Source: Acetobacter vaccinii (lineage in GTDB: Bacteria > Pseudomonadota > Alphaproteobacteria > Acetobacterales > Acetobacteraceae). From it: a DNA stretch of 64,000 bases. How positions within the stretch are numbered: position 1 is the stretch's first letter; each line of letters opens with the position of its first letter. The stretch is taken from NCBI RefSeq assembly GCF_008365315.1, contig NZ_CP043506.1:2593001-2657000 (forward strand), given 5' to 3'. Under the pieces are notes generated by a model. The model saw only the letters and a list, made by a program, of their open reading frames with translations. It was not told where the DNA came from and did no database searches. Position numbers and translations under genes: made by a program. Below are positions 40,351 to 49,781 of the stretch, piece by piece.

Positions 40351-41546
40351 GCATCCTCGGCCGCCTGCTGGTTGCCGAAGGGGCTGAAGGCGTGGCGGTC
40401 AATGCCCCCATCGCCATTCTGATCGCGGAAGGTGAGGCTGTGCCTGATGTTGACAGCGCTCCCTCGGCCCCGACACCAGCAGTCTCCCCGGTGGTTTCTG
40501 AGGCCGCCGCAGTCACCCAGCCTGTTCCTCCCGCGGCCCCCGTCGTGGCGGAAGAAAAGGAATGGGGCGAGACCCAGGAAATTACCGTCCGCGAGGCCCT
40601 GCGCGACGCCATGGCGGCGGAACTGCGCCACGACCCGGATGTCTTCCTGATGGGTGAGGAAGTCGCCCAGTATCAGGGTGCCTACAAAATCTCGCTGGGA
40701 CTGCTGCAGGAATTTGGTGAAAAGCGTGTCATCGACATGCCCATTACCGAACATGGCTTTACCGGCATGGCCGTGGGGGCTGCGCTGACTGGCCTCAAAC
40801 CGGTTGTCGAGTTCATGACCATGAACTTCGCCATGCAGGCCATTGACCACATCATCAACTCGGCAGCCAAAACACTGTATATGTCTGGCGGCCAGATGGG
40901 GTGCCCGATCGTGTTCCGCGGTCCCAATGGCGCGGCCTCCCGCGTGGGGGCGCAGCATTCGCAGTGTTATGCAAGCTGGTATGCCCATGTGCCGGGCCTC
41001 AAGGTTGTGGCTCCGTGGTCTGCGGCTGATGCCAAAGGGCTGCTGCGCGCTGCCATCCGCGACCCGAACCCCGTGATCGTGCTGGAAAATGAAATCCTCT
41101 ACGGGCAGAAATTCCCTTGCCCTGTGGATGAAGACTTCATCCTGCCCATTGGCAAGGCCAAGATCGAACGTGCGGGCACGGATGTCACGATTGTTGCCTT
41201 CTCCATCGCCGTGGGTATTGCCCTTGATGCTGCTGAAGCATTGGCGAAAGAAGGGATCAACGCGGAAGTCATCAACCTGCGCAGCCTGCGTCCGCTGGAC
41301 ACTGACACGATTGTGGAAAGTGTGCGCAAGACCAGCCGCCTGGTGACTGTGGAAGAGGGCTGGCCCTTTGCTGGCATTGGTGCCGAAGTTGCCATGCAGG
41401 TTATTGAACACGCCTTTGACTGGCTGGACGCCCCACCCGCACGCGTAACCGGTGCGGATGTGCCCATGCCATTTGCTGCCAACCTGGAAAAGCTGGCCCT
41501 GCCGCACCCCGAGCAGGTTGTCAAAGCTGTCAAAAGCCTGATCTGA
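40191..41546 (+). CDS. pdhB: Pyruvate dehydrogenase E1 component subunit beta with N-terminal lipoyl domain
   Basis: In this 451-residue subunit, residues 1-80 form a lipoyl domain ([16 protein letters not shown], lipoylation Lys in [13 protein letters not shown]), followed by an Ala/Pro linker about 85-125. The transketolase-like beta subunit ([52 protein letters not shown]) comes next. Lipoyl domains on E1 beta are a known trait of alphaproteobacterial PDH. The domain is almost identical to that of the next gene, including its DNA. It lies 6 bp after pdhA. Confidence 0.97.
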   Translation: MATEILMPALSPTMTEGKLARWLKKEGDVVSSGDILAEIETDKATMEVEAVEEGILGRLLVAEGAEGVAVNAPIAILIAEGEAVPDVDSAPSAPTPAVSPVVSEAAAVTQPVPPAAPVVAEEKEWGETQEITVREALRDAMAAELRHDPDVFLMGEEVAQYQGAYKISLGLLQEFGEKRVIDMPITEHGFTGMAVGAALTGLKPVVEFMTMNFAMQAIDHIINSAAKTLYMSGGQMGCPIVFRGPNGAASRVGAQHSQCYASWYAHVPGLKVVAPWSAADAKGLLRAAIRDPNPVIVLENEILYGQKFPCPVDEDFILPIGKAKIERAGTDVTIVAFSIAVGIALDAAEALAKEGINAEVINLRSLRPLDTDTIVESVRKTSRLVTVEEGWPFAGIGAEVAMQVIEHAFDWLDAPPARVTGADVPMPFAANLEKLALPHPEQVVKAVKSLI

Positions 41547-41557
41547 GGTGCTGAATA

Positions 41558-42832
41558 ATGGCTACTGAAATTCTGATGCCAGCCCTTTCGCCCACCATGA
41601 CGGAAGGCAAGCTGGCCCGTTGGCTGAAAAAAGAAGGGGAGAGCATCGTCAGTGGCGATGTTCTTGCCGAAATTGAAACCGACAAGGCCACGATGGAAGT
41701 CGAGGCTGTTGAGGAAGGTATTCTCGGCCGCATCCTGGTGCCAGAAGGCAGCGAGGGCATTGCCGTCAACACCCCCATCGCCATCATGGTGGAAGAAGGG
41801 GAAAGCGTGCCAGAGGCCTCCACGCCTGCCGCACCAGCTTCTGCTCCGGCTGCAACGCCAACACCTGCCCCTGCATCTGCCCCAACATCCGCCCCCGCTG
41901 CTCAGCCTGCCAAAGCGCCTGCTGTTGCCGCACCAAGTGCTGCCCCGACAACGGACCGCATTGTGGCGTCCCCGCTGGCCCGTCGCCTTGCCAAGGCCAA
42001 AGGGATCGACCTTGCCAGCGTCAAGGGTAGTGGCCCCCACGGACGTATTGTCCGCCGGGATGTTGAGGCCGCCAAGGCTGCCCCCGCTACGGCAGCACCT
42101 GCGACCCAGACCGCAGCGGCAGCAGCTCCTGCGGGCGGCAGCCGCACTGTGCCCCACACCACAATGCGTAAGGTCATTGCCCGCCGCCTGACGGAAGCAA
42201 AAGCCAATATCCCGCATTTCTATGTCTCGATGGATGTGGAACTGGATGCCCTGCTGGCTCTGCGCGGACAGTTGAACACACTTGCCCCTTCCGAAGGGCC
42301 GGATGCTTTCAAGCTTTCCGTCAACGACATGCTGGTCAAAGCCGCTGCTGTTGCGCTGAAACAGGTTCCCGAAGTCAACGCAACCTATACCGACGATGCC
42401 ATGATCCTACATGACAATGCGGACATTTCCATCGCCGTATCTCTGGATGACGGGTTGATTACCCCGATCCTGCGTCAGGCTGAGCTGAAAAGCCTGAAGG
42501 ACATCAGCCTCGAAGCCAAAAGCCTGATCAGCCGCGCACGCTCTGGCAAGCTGAAGCCTGAGGAGTTCCAGGGCGGTACATTCTCCATTTCCAACATGGG
42601 CATGTACGGCGTGAAAGACTTTGCTGCGATCGTTAACCCACCGCAGGCCGCCATTCTGGCCATAGCGGCTGCCAAAAAGCAGCCTGTAGTGGTTGGTGAT
42701 GAACTGAAGGTCGCAACCGTCATGACTGTGACACTTTCGGTCGATCACCGGGCTGTCGATGGTGCTGCTGCTGCCCGGTGGCTGTCTGCCTTCAAGGCTG
42801 CTGTGCAGTCCCCGCTGGCTCTTGTGCTGTAA
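41558..42832 (+). CDS. pdhC: Dihydrolipoamide acetyltransferase (PDH E2)
   Basis: This 424-residue E2 core subunit has a lipoyl domain 1-80 with [13 protein letters not shown], an Ala/Pro linker, a peripheral-subunit-binding domain about 130-165 ([30 protein letters not shown]), a second Ala-rich linker, and the acyltransferase domain. The catalytic His lies in [18 protein letters not shown] near the C terminus; [22 protein letters not shown] is also present. It transfers acetyl from the lipoyl arm to CoA. GAGGTG precedes its ATG, 11 bp after pdhB. Confidence 0.97.
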   Translation: MATEILMPALSPTMTEGKLARWLKKEGESIVSGDVLAEIETDKATMEVEAVEEGILGRILVPEGSEGIAVNTPIAIMVEEGESVPEASTPAAPASAPAATPTPAPASAPTSAPAAQPAKAPAVAAPSAAPTTDRIVASPLARRLAKAKGIDLASVKGSGPHGRIVRRDVEAAKAAPATAAPATQTAAAAAPAGGSRTVPHTTMRKVIARRLTEAKANIPHFYVSMDVELDALLALRGQLNTLAPSEGPDAFKLSVNDMLVKAAAVALKQVPEVNATYTDDAMILHDNADISIAVSLDDGLITPILRQAELKSLKDISLEAKSLISRARSGKLKPEEFQGGTFSISNMGMYGVKDFAAIVNPPQAAILAIAAAKKQPVVVGDELKVATVMTVTLSVDHRAVDGAAAARWLSAFKAAVQSPLALVL

Positions 42833-42859
42833 CCCGGCACACACAGGAGAATAACGCAA

Positions 42860-44272
42860 ATGAGCCAGACCTCTTTTGACATTCTTGTCCTGGGCGGTGG
42901 CCCGGGTGGCTATGTTGCAGCCCTGCGGGCAGCGCAGCTTGGCCTGTCAGTCGCTGTTGTCGAAGCCCGACACCTGGGCGGCATCTGCCTGAACTGGGGA
43001 TGTATTCCCACCAAGGCCCTGCTGCGTGCCTCTGAAATCAACCATCTCCTGCATGATCTGGATGGGTATGGGTTCAAGGCCGAAGGCGTGAGCTTTGATT
43101 TTAAAAAAATCATTGCGCGATCACGTGCCGTTTCCAAGCAGTTGTCCGCTGGTGTTGCACACCTTCTGAAAAAGGCCAAAGTGCCTGTTTTTGAAGGGTT
43201 TGGAAAACTGGATGGCACAACCTCTGATGGAAAGCGGAAGGTGCTGATCAGCCCCGATGGCAAAGCACCTTTCACTCTAACCGCGCGCCACGTCATACTG
43301 GCCACCGGGGCACGGGCGCGGACCCTGCCGGGACTGGAGCCAGACGGCAAGCTTGTCTGGTCCTACCGGGAAGCTCTGGTGCCAGAAGAACTCCCCAAGC
43401 GCCTTCTGGTCATTGGTTCGGGTGCAATTGGCACGGAATTTGCTTCGTTTTACCGCAACATGGGGTCCGAGGTTACGCTGGTCGAAGCCGCCCCCCGTAT
43501 CCTGCCGGTAGAAGACGAAGAGATCAGCGCCATTGCCCATAAGGAGTTCGAAAAACAAGGTATCCGTATCCTGACAGGGGCCAACATCGGCGCTCCGAAA
43601 AAATCAGGCTCTACCGTTACCCTGCGTGTTGAGGCTGGCGGCAAGGCGGAAGATATTACTGTCGATACCGTGATTTCGGCTGTCGGCATTGTTGGCAACG
43701 TCGAAAACATTGGCCTGGAAGGGACAAAAATCCAGGTTGATCGCACCCATGTTGTCACTGATGAGTTCTGCCGCACGGGTGAGGCCGGGGTTTACGCCAT
43801 TGGTGATCTGGCGGGGGCCCCGTGGCTGGCTCACAAGGCCAGTCATGAAGCCGTGCTGTGTGTGGAAGCCATTGCAGGCAAGCACGTCCACCCGCTGGAC
43901 AGCACCAAAATTCCTGGTTGCACATATTGCAGGCCGCAAATTGCCTCGGTCGGTTACACCGAAGCCAAAGCAAAGGAAGCCGGGTATTCTGTCAAAATCG
44001 GCAAGTTCCCGCTGCTGGCCAATGGCAAGGCACTGGCCATGGGCGAAACGACGGGCCTGATCAAAACTGTTTTTGACAGCAAGACAGGGGAATTGCTGGG
44101 CGCGCACATGATTGGTGCCGAAGTCACGGAAATGATCCAGGGTTACGTTATCGCCCGGACTGGGGAACTGACAGAGGCCGAACTGATCGAAACCGTCTTC
44201 CCGCATCCGACAATTTCTGAGTCGATGCACGAGGCAGTTTTGGCAGCCTACGGCGGTGCGCTGCACTTCTAG
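42860..44272 (+). CDS. lpd: Dihydrolipoyl dehydrogenase (E3)
   Basis: This 470-residue FAD disulfide reductase has the FAD motif LGGGPGGYVAALRAAQLG, the redox-active pair GGICLNWGCIPTKAL, a second Rossmann motif VIGSGAIGTEFASFYRNMG, GVYAIGDLAGAPWLAHKA, and the catalytic HPHPTISE-like end FPHPTISESMHEAV. It reoxidises the dihydrolipoyl arm of E2, reducing NAD. It has no lipoyl domain of its own. AGGAGA precedes the ATG. It may also serve other 2-oxoacid dehydrogenases or glycine cleavage. Confidence 0.97.
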   Translation: MSQTSFDILVLGGGPGGYVAALRAAQLGLSVAVVEARHLGGICLNWGCIPTKALLRASEINHLLHDLDGYGFKAEGVSFDFKKIIARSRAVSKQLSAGVAHLLKKAKVPVFEGFGKLDGTTSDGKRKVLISPDGKAPFTLTARHVILATGARARTLPGLEPDGKLVWSYREALVPEELPKRLLVIGSGAIGTEFASFYRNMGSEVTLVEAAPRILPVEDEEISAIAHKEFEKQGIRILTGANIGAPKKSGSTVTLRVEAGGKAEDITVDTVISAVGIVGNVENIGLEGTKIQVDRTHVVTDEFCRTGEAGVYAIGDLAGAPWLAHKASHEAVLCVEAIAGKHVHPLDSTKIPGCTYCRPQIASVGYTEAKAKEAGYSVKIGKFPLLANGKALAMGETTGLIKTVFDSKTGELLGAHMIGAEVTEMIQGYVIARTGELTEAELIETVFPHPTISESMHEAVLAAYGGALHF

Positions 44273-44280
44273 TCTCCCAC

Positions 44281-44320
44281 GGGTGGCGCGTGATCTCGTG
44301 GGTGTGATCCCGCGCCGCCC
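44281..44320. repeat. Hairpin between lpd and lipA
   Basis: GGGTGGCGCG (44281-44290) pairs with CGCGCCGCCC (44311-44320) with one wobble. The T-poor sequence afterwards makes complete termination uncertain; partial read-through into lipA is likely. Confidence 0.45.
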
Positions 44321-44410
44321 GGTTTCAGGGTATTTCACAAGAACAGGCTTGACGCCCGACGCAGAGCGTTCCAGTCCTGTTTCCAAGTTCTTGAGAAAGC
44401 GGGCAAGATC

Positions 44411-45385
44411 ATGTCAACACGTGTCGTGATTGATCATCGTACAGGGGGTGCTAGCAAGCTTCGCCACCCGGAAAAAGCGCATCGACCTGATAACCCGATT
44501 GCCCGCAAGCCTGAATGGATCCGGGTCAAGGCCCCAGGCCACCCCGTCTATCACGAAACCCGCGCCCTTATGCGTGACAACAACCTTGTCACCGTATGCG
44601 AGGAAGCTGCCTGCCCGAACATCGGGGAATGCTGGTCGCAGCGCCATGCCACCATGATGATCATGGGGGAAATCTGCACCCGTGCCTGTGCGTTCTGCAA
44701 TGTCAGCACAGGGATGCCCTTGCCCTTGGATGACGATGAACCAACCCGCGTGGCCGAAGCCGTGGCCAAGCTGGGCCTGCGGCATGTCGTCATTACCTCT
44801 GTGGACAGGGATGATCTGGCAGATGGCGGGGCAAGGCACTTTGCCCGGGTTATCGGGGCCATCAGGGCAATGTCCCCCGACACGACCATTGAAATCCTGA
44901 CCCCGGACTTCCTGCGCAAACCCAAAGCGCTTGAAGTTGTGGTGGACGCCAGGCCTGATGTTTTCAACCACAATCTGGAAACTGTGCCACGCCTGTACCC
45001 CACCATTCGGCCCGGCGCGCGGTATTATCAGTCCCTGCGTCTGCTGGACCGGGTCAAGCAGCTTGATCCCTCCATTTTCACCAAATCCGGCCTTATGCTG
45101 GGGCTGGGTGAAGAGAAAATGGAACTCGCTCAGGTCATGGATGATCTGCGCGTTGCCGAGGTGGATTTTATCACCATGGGCCAGTATCTCCAGCCTACGG
45201 TCAAACATGCCGCCGTGGCACGATTTGTCACGCCTGCTGAATTTGAGGATTATGGCACGATGGCGCGCGTCAAAGGTTTTCTACAGGTCAGTTCCAGCCC
45301 GCTGACACGCTCGTCCTACCATGCCGACAGTGATTTTGCAGAACTTCGCGCCACCCGTAACAAACGCCTGGAGGAGGCTCGCTAA
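44411..45385 (+). CDS. lipA: Lipoyl synthase
   Basis: This 324-residue radical-SAM enzyme inserts two sulfurs into the octanoyl arm. The auxiliary cluster Cys motif is [12 protein letters not shown]; the radical-SAM motif is [10 protein letters not shown]. The family-typical [14 protein letters not shown] and the C-terminal [12 protein letters not shown] with its cluster-ligating Ser are also seen. It lies 138 bp after lpd, so the lipoate supply is encoded with the lipoate-using complex, and is followed by the COQ10-like gene with a TAATG overlap. Confidence 0.97.
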   Translation: MSTRVVIDHRTGGASKLRHPEKAHRPDNPIARKPEWIRVKAPGHPVYHETRALMRDNNLVTVCEEAACPNIGECWSQRHATMMIMGEICTRACAFCNVSTGMPLPLDDDEPTRVAEAVAKLGLRHVVITSVDRDDLADGGARHFARVIGAIRAMSPDTTIEILTPDFLRKPKALEVVVDARPDVFNHNLETVPRLYPTIRPGARYYQSLRLLDRVKQLDPSIFTKSGLMLGLGEEKMELAQVMDDLRVAEVDFITMGQYLQPTVKHAAVARFVTPAEFEDYGTMARVKGFLQVSSSPLTRSSYHADSDFAELRATRNKRLEEAR

Positions 45386-45876
45386 TGCCCAAACACGCAG
45401 AAAAGCGTGTTCTGCCATATCGGCCAGAGCAGATTTTTGATCTGGTGGCCGATGTTGGCCAGTACCCTGCCTTCCTGCCCTGGTGCGTTGCAGCCAAGGT
45501 GCGTACCCGCACCACGACTGACCTGGTGGCCGACCTGACAATAGGCTTTGGCCCCTTCCGCGAGAGCTTTACATCCCGCGTAACATTAGACCGTCCATCG
45601 TCCATTACCGTGCGCTATGAGCGCGGCCCCTTCCGCTACCTCCGCAACCAGTGGACATTCACCCCCCATGCCGATGGTTGCCTGGTTGAGTTCTTTGTGG
45701 ATTTTGAATTCAGCTCCCGCATTCTTCAGGCTGCCATTGGCGTAGTGTTTACTGAGGCCACACGCTTGATGGTTTCAGCCTTCATCAAACGGGCGAGGGA
45801 GGTTTATGGCCCGCCCCAGCAGAATGGCACTGTCGGGGGCCACACCATTATTGCGGACCAAACCCCCGCCACCTGA
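45385..45876 (+). CDS. COQ10/RatA-family ubiquinone-binding START-domain protein
   Basis: This 163-residue SRPBCC/polyketide-cyclase-fold protein has RVLPYRPEQIFDLVADVGQYPAFLPWCVAAKV, then YLRNQWTFTP and LVEFFVDFEFSSRILQAAIG, and a typical C-terminal helix MVSAFIKRAREVYG. Relatives in mitochondria (Coq10) bind ubiquinone and help respiratory function; E. coli RatA of the same family was described as a ribosome-association factor. In a ubiquinone-dependent acetic acid bacterium the quinone role seems likelier. It is translationally coupled to lipA. Confidence 0.9.
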   Translation: MPKHAEKRVLPYRPEQIFDLVADVGQYPAFLPWCVAAKVRTRTTTDLVADLTIGFGPFRESFTSRVTLDRPSSITVRYERGPFRYLRNQWTFTPHADGCLVEFFVDFEFSSRILQAAIGVVFTEATRLMVSAFIKRAREVYGPPQQNGTVGGHTIIADQTPAT

Positions 45877-45970
45877 CCGATGGCACGGAGTGTAAAAGAC
45901 AAAGCGGCAACTCTTCCCTCAGAAAAGTTGTTAGCTTTCAAACTACATTCTACGTTGAAGGTGCTTGTCC

Positions 45971-46249
45971 ATGCGTAACACCCTGTCCGCACTGCTGACG
46001 GTGATTGCCGTAGTATTTTCTGTCCCGGTCATGGCTGCTGGCAGCGATCACAAAGTCAGTGACCATACCCGGCGACTGAATACTGACACGCAGGCTACAC
46101 CAACCATAACGACAGAAGAACTCAACAACCGCAGCTTGGCCACAGCCCGCGCAGCATTGCGCCCTGTTGTACCACCAACAGCACCTGTTATCGCAGCAGG
46201 CACCGGTGTTATTGCCCCTGTAGCAACACAGGTACCTGCAAGCCCATAA
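45971..46249 (+). CDS. Small exported protein of unknown function
   Basis: The 92-residue precursor has a clear signal peptide (MRNTLSALLTVIAVVFSVPVMAAG, cleavage after VMA). The mature part is short, Thr/Ala/Pro/Val-rich, without Cys and without a recognised domain; TRRLNTDTQATPTITTEELNNRS is its most distinctive segment and suggests an unstructured peptide. The ATG at 45971 is chosen; a TTG two codons earlier is possible. It sits alone between the COQ10-like gene and convergent pncC. Function unknown; a lineage-specific envelope protein is the safest label. Confidence 0.65.
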   Translation: MRNTLSALLTVIAVVFSVPVMAAGSDHKVSDHTRRLNTDTQATPTITTEELNNRSLATARAALRPVVPPTAPVIAAGTGVIAPVATQVPASP

Positions 46250-46312
46250 CTCTCAAGCTGGGTAGCGCGATGGTGAGGCAGTTTTTGAGCGAGTTCTTGC
46301 CGTTGGGGAAAG

Positions 46313-46341
46313 GAGGAAAGCACCTCTATGCCGCTTTCCTC
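46313..46341. repeat. Hairpin between convergent genes
   Basis: A perfect 9-bp pair, GAGGAAAGC (46313-46321) with GCTTTCCTC (46333-46341), lies between the small exported gene and the pncC stop. No T tract is present on either side. Confidence 0.4.
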
Positions 46342-46377
46342 TCTTCAGGACAAAGCCCTGAAAAAACAGAATGGGAG

Positions 46378-46911
46378 TTACCTCCCGTATTCTGCCAGTC
46401 TTTGCGCCAGAAGGCTTAGGGCATGTTCAACCGCCTGACTACGGACGCTTGCCCTTGAGCCTGTGAAAATACGGCTATCAGCTCTGGTCTGACCACCTCG
46501 CAAGGCCGTGCCAAACCACACCAGCCCGACAGGCTTGTCCGGCCGCGCACCACCTGGCCCTGCAATGCCGGAAATGGCGATGGAAAGCGTAGCCAGTGTC
46601 GCTACCCGGAGAGCACCTTCCGCCATTTCATGAACCGTCTGGCAGCTCACCGCACCATAGTGCTTCAAAGTTTGTGCCTGTACACCCAGCACAGCCTGCT
46701 TCATGGTGTTGGAATAGGTCACAAACCCACCCTCAACACCCTCTGAAGACCCTGGAAAATGGGTCAGAGCCGCCGCGAGCAATCCGCCAGTGCAGCTTTC
46801 CGCTGTAATCACCCGCACCCCACTAGCGCGCAGGTCAGCCAGAAGTTGGGCCGCAGGGCCACTCAGTGCTGCCCATTCTGGCATGAGTTCCTGCGGGGTA
46901 TTGTCTGTCAT
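46378..46911 (-). CDS. pncC: CinA-family nicotinamide-nucleotide amidohydrolase (PncC)
   Basis: This 177-residue stand-alone CinA C-terminal domain has TAESCTGGLLAAALT with the catalytic Ser, GFVTYSNTMKQAVLGV, and SGIAGPGGARPDKPVGLVWFG. It deamidates nicotinamide mononucleotide to nicotinate mononucleotide, recycling NAD breakdown products. The N-terminal CinA molybdopterin-like domain is absent. Its ATG overlaps the stop of the lytic transglycosylase gene by 4 nt, so the two are co-translated. Confidence 0.93.
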   Translation of the reverse strand: MTDNTPQELMPEWAALSGPAAQLLADLRASGVRVITAESCTGGLLAAALTHFPGSSEGVEGGFVTYSNTMKQAVLGVQAQTLKHYGAVSCQTVHEMAEGALRVATLATLSIAISGIAGPGGARPDKPVGLVWFGTALRGGQTRADSRIFTGSRASVRSQAVEHALSLLAQRLAEYGR

Positions 46912-48905
46912 GTCAGCTTCCCCAGCACGACATAGACCGTCATATTTTCCCAGACCCGCTGGACGTAATTTCGTGTTTCCGAAAAGGGAATACCTTCAAT
47001 CCAGTCAATCATCTCGCTATCAGTCGCATGTCCTTGGGCGGGGTTACCTGCTGTTTCCAGCCAGCGCCCCATTCGCCCCGGTCCGGCATTATAAGCCGCA
47101 GCCATATACGGCATGACCGGACCAAAGCGATCCTGCATATGTTGCAGGTAAGCTGTGCCAAGCTGCATATTATTTTCCGGATTGCGCAAGCCCGTCGCTG
47201 TCGCGGCTGAGGCAGGCAAACCCGCAAGATGCAGCATATCCGCTGCTGTGGAGGGTTTGAGTTGCATCAGCCCAATCGCGTTGGAGGAACTGACTGCATC
47301 CGGGTTAAAGCTGCTTTCCTGCCGCATCAGCCCCAGCACAAACCCTGGCGGCAAAGCGCTGGCGGGAGGCGTATAAGGAGCAGGCCAGCCTGAGCGTAAC
47401 AGCAGGGTGCCGTCTTTGCCACCCAGCCGGGCTGCTGCAACGGCTATATCCTGCAAGCCCAATGAATCCGCGAGGCCCGAAACATCTTCCAGCCCAGCAG
47501 TATCACTGTTGCGCCGCAGCAGCATGGCCAGAAAGTCCCGCGCGTGAGGGCGATCCCCCTGATCCACCAACAATCGGGCAGCCTGAGCCAGATCATCCGT
47601 GGCCAAACGCCCGCCATCGGATATGCTGGGCTGCGCAGCCAGCGCCGTTTGCAAGCGTTGGCGCATGCTTTTGCTTATATACGGTTGGTCGAGCAGCACT
47701 GTCTGCTGCCCATCAAGGCTGGCCGCCGCCATCTGACCATAAAACGTAGTCGGCAGGGCAGCGGCACTCTGCCAGGCGGCTTGGGCGGCAGCCATATCTC
47801 CGCTCTGCACCAGAGCACGACCGAGCCAATAATAACCCCGACTACGTGTCAGCAAGGAGGAGGAGAGCGTTAACGGTTTGAAGAATTCCTGCGCTGTTGC
47901 GGGGTCCTGCATTTTACGCAGCGCGATCCAGCCACTCAGGAACTGGGCATCCAGCCTGTTCGCCCCTGTTGCCACCGTATCGTTCGCCACCATAAAAGCA
48001 TCTGCCGGGCGGGATTGCTGGAGCAACTCACGCGCCAGCGTATCCCGCTCATGCCAGAAAGCTGAGGCATGCGTGCGCCGCTCCATTTCCACACCAGTCG
48101 ATTTCCATAGCGCAATGGCAGCATCATACTGCTTGGCCTTACGCAACCAGCGGGCATGGTCCAGCACCAAAGCCGGAGTAGCGCGCAGCGAGGAGGGCAG
48201 AGCACTGGCCAGAGCCTCGGCCGAAGGGTCGCCCGCGCGAAACGCCAGCATGGCCTCACCCAAAGCCTGACGCTCCGGCGCCAGATAAATGAGCGTGCGT
48301 CGGGCTGCGTCAACCTGCCCAGCGCTTTCCTGCCTCTCAAAACGCTTCCACGAGGCGTCTGGTGTAATTGCTGTTGGGAAGGCCTCTGTCAGGGCTGCAA
48401 CCGCCACCGGGGCGTCATTCCCATTGATCCAGGCCTGAGTTGCCTCCGCCTGCAAACGGGCGAACAGAGCGCGGTCGGCTGGCAGGTGGTTATGGCATTG
48501 CGCCAGGGCACGACCATTGGCCAGTTTCTGAGACTGGCACAGCCGCGCCAGCACAGCCTGATCCGTTTCTGTCGCCAGAGCCTGCTCCATCCGGGCCGCT
48601 ATGAGCTGCCGTCTGGGCCAGACGGGAGATTGAGTCAGAAAGTCCGCATAGTCCTGCGCTGTAGCATGCTGTGGGCCGACAAGCAGCAGCCACTGGGCCA
48701 GACGGTCCTTGAGCGAAGCAGAGGACACACCGCCGCCACTCTGTGGCAGACTGTCAGATGCCGGGCTCTCGCCCCCAGCCCCATCAACAGGCGGGGTGTC
48801 TGCTTCCTGGCCAACCGATGGCGCGGAGCATCCCCCCAGTGTCAGGGCAGCGAGGGATACAGCAACGGCAACACGCCGCCTGTATGTTGGAAAAAAAGCG
48901 GTCAT
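46908..48905 (-). CDS. Soluble-type lytic murein transglycosylase (Slt family), predicted lipoprotein
   Basis: This 665-residue exported protein has signal peptide and lipobox ending LTLGGC, so Cys26 is probably lipidated. A long alpha-superhelical U/L-type region covers about 60-490. The C-terminal SLT domain has the catalytic Glu in GLMRQESSFNPDAVSSSNAIGLMQL and the AAYNAGPGRMGRWL signature. It cleaves peptidoglycan to 1,6-anhydromuropeptides during wall growth and recycling. The lipobox differs from classical soluble Slt70. It forms a two-gene unit with pncC. Confidence 0.92.
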   Translation of the reverse strand: MTAFFPTYRRRVAVAVSLAALTLGGCSAPSVGQEADTPPVDGAGGESPASDSLPQSGGGVSSASLKDRLAQWLLLVGPQHATAQDYADFLTQSPVWPRRQLIAARMEQALATETDQAVLARLCQSQKLANGRALAQCHNHLPADRALFARLQAEATQAWINGNDAPVAVAALTEAFPTAITPDASWKRFERQESAGQVDAARRTLIYLAPERQALGEAMLAFRAGDPSAEALASALPSSLRATPALVLDHARWLRKAKQYDAAIALWKSTGVEMERRTHASAFWHERDTLARELLQQSRPADAFMVANDTVATGANRLDAQFLSGWIALRKMQDPATAQEFFKPLTLSSSLLTRSRGYYWLGRALVQSGDMAAAQAAWQSAAALPTTFYGQMAAASLDGQQTVLLDQPYISKSMRQRLQTALAAQPSISDGGRLATDDLAQAARLLVDQGDRPHARDFLAMLLRRNSDTAGLEDVSGLADSLGLQDIAVAAARLGGKDGTLLLRSGWPAPYTPPASALPPGFVLGLMRQESSFNPDAVSSSNAIGLMQLKPSTAADMLHLAGLPASAATATGLRNPENNMQLGTAYLQHMQDRFGPVMPYMAAAYNAGPGRMGRWLETAGNPAQGHATDSEMIDWIEGIPFSETRNYVQRVWENMTVYVVLGKLT

Positions 48906-48996
48906 GACACCAACTCTGCTGCTTTCATCATGTTTGGCAAGTATTTTCCCCCAACCCTTCTGGCCTGTGATGAGAGGGAACGCCCTGTGTGTCAGT

Positions 48997-49608
48997 TCAG
49001 GGCATGTGGGTCACGATTTCCCCCCCACCTTTCACAATCAGTTCAACAGCCACACCAAGAATGATCAGCAACCCAACCCAGGAGATCCACTTATAGCGTT
49101 CCAACAGCCCGGCAATCAGCGAGGCCGCCAGCCCCATCAGCAGCACCGACAGCGCCAGCCCCATGACCAGAATACCCGGATGCTCACGCGCAGCCCCGGC
49201 AACAGCCAGAACGTTATCAAGGCTCATGGAAATATCGGCTATCAGTATTCTGACAATGGCCTTGCCCAACTGGTTTGGTGCCGCACTCTGCCCGGCACTC
49301 TCCGCTGCAGCACTCTCGCGCATTTCACGGTACATACGCCAGCAGACCCACAGCAGCAGCAATCCGCCAGCAAATGTCAGCCCGATAATGGCCAGCAGGT
49401 GTGACGCCACAAGCGCCATGGCCACGCGGATAATTGCCGCCAGACCAACACCTGCCAGAATGGCTTTCTGCTTTTGGGCAGGAGCCAGGTTCCTGACTGC
49501 CATGCCAATGACAACAGCGTTATCGCCCGCCAGCGTCAGATCGATCAGCACGACCTGTAAAAAAGCAATAACAGCGGACAGTGTGAAAGCTTCTGCAAGA
49601 CCTGACAC
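48997..49608 (-). CDS. TerC/YjbE-family integral membrane protein
   Basis: This 203-residue protein has about six to seven transmembrane helices. The family hallmarks are two repeated acidic membrane motifs: LIDLTLAGDNAVVIGMAV at the N terminus and ADISMSLDNVLAVAGAA near residue 120. The hydrophilic loop MRESAAAESAGQSAAPNQ lies between the halves. TerC-family proteins are linked to metal (Mn) export, tellurite resistance or metalation of secreted enzymes; the substrate here is not determined. It stands alone, with no yybP-ykoY-like riboswitch seen upstream. Confidence 0.9.
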   Translation of the reverse strand: MSGLAEAFTLSAVIAFLQVVLIDLTLAGDNAVVIGMAVRNLAPAQKQKAILAGVGLAAIIRVAMALVASHLLAIIGLTFAGGLLLLWVCWRMYREMRESAAAESAGQSAAPNQLGKAIVRILIADISMSLDNVLAVAGAAREHPGILVMGLALSVLLMGLAASLIAGLLERYKWISWVGLLIILGVAVELIVKGGGEIVTHMP

Positions 49609-49781
49609 GACAGTTCCAATTCCTCAAATATGGGAGGCCCACTATAAACCGGTAGAAACTTTCAGAAAACGGACTGAAACATCAAAGTTTTCCGCTTTGC
49701 GGGCAGACGCGGGGTCCGAAATCCGCTAGACAGGCGCCACTGTTGGGCTTCACACGATATTAAGGCAAGGAATTCCGCGTT

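Noticed and set aside
40185..42217. Long minus-strand frames opposite pdhB and pdhC
   Set aside because: They mirror the Ala/Pro linkers and catalytic domains of the PDH subunits and have poly-Gly/Arg composition typical of antisense translation.
49609..49781. yybP-ykoY Mn riboswitch before the TerC-family gene
   Set aside because: The upstream sequence on the minus strand lacks the conserved paired loops; nothing but ordinary spacer is seen.
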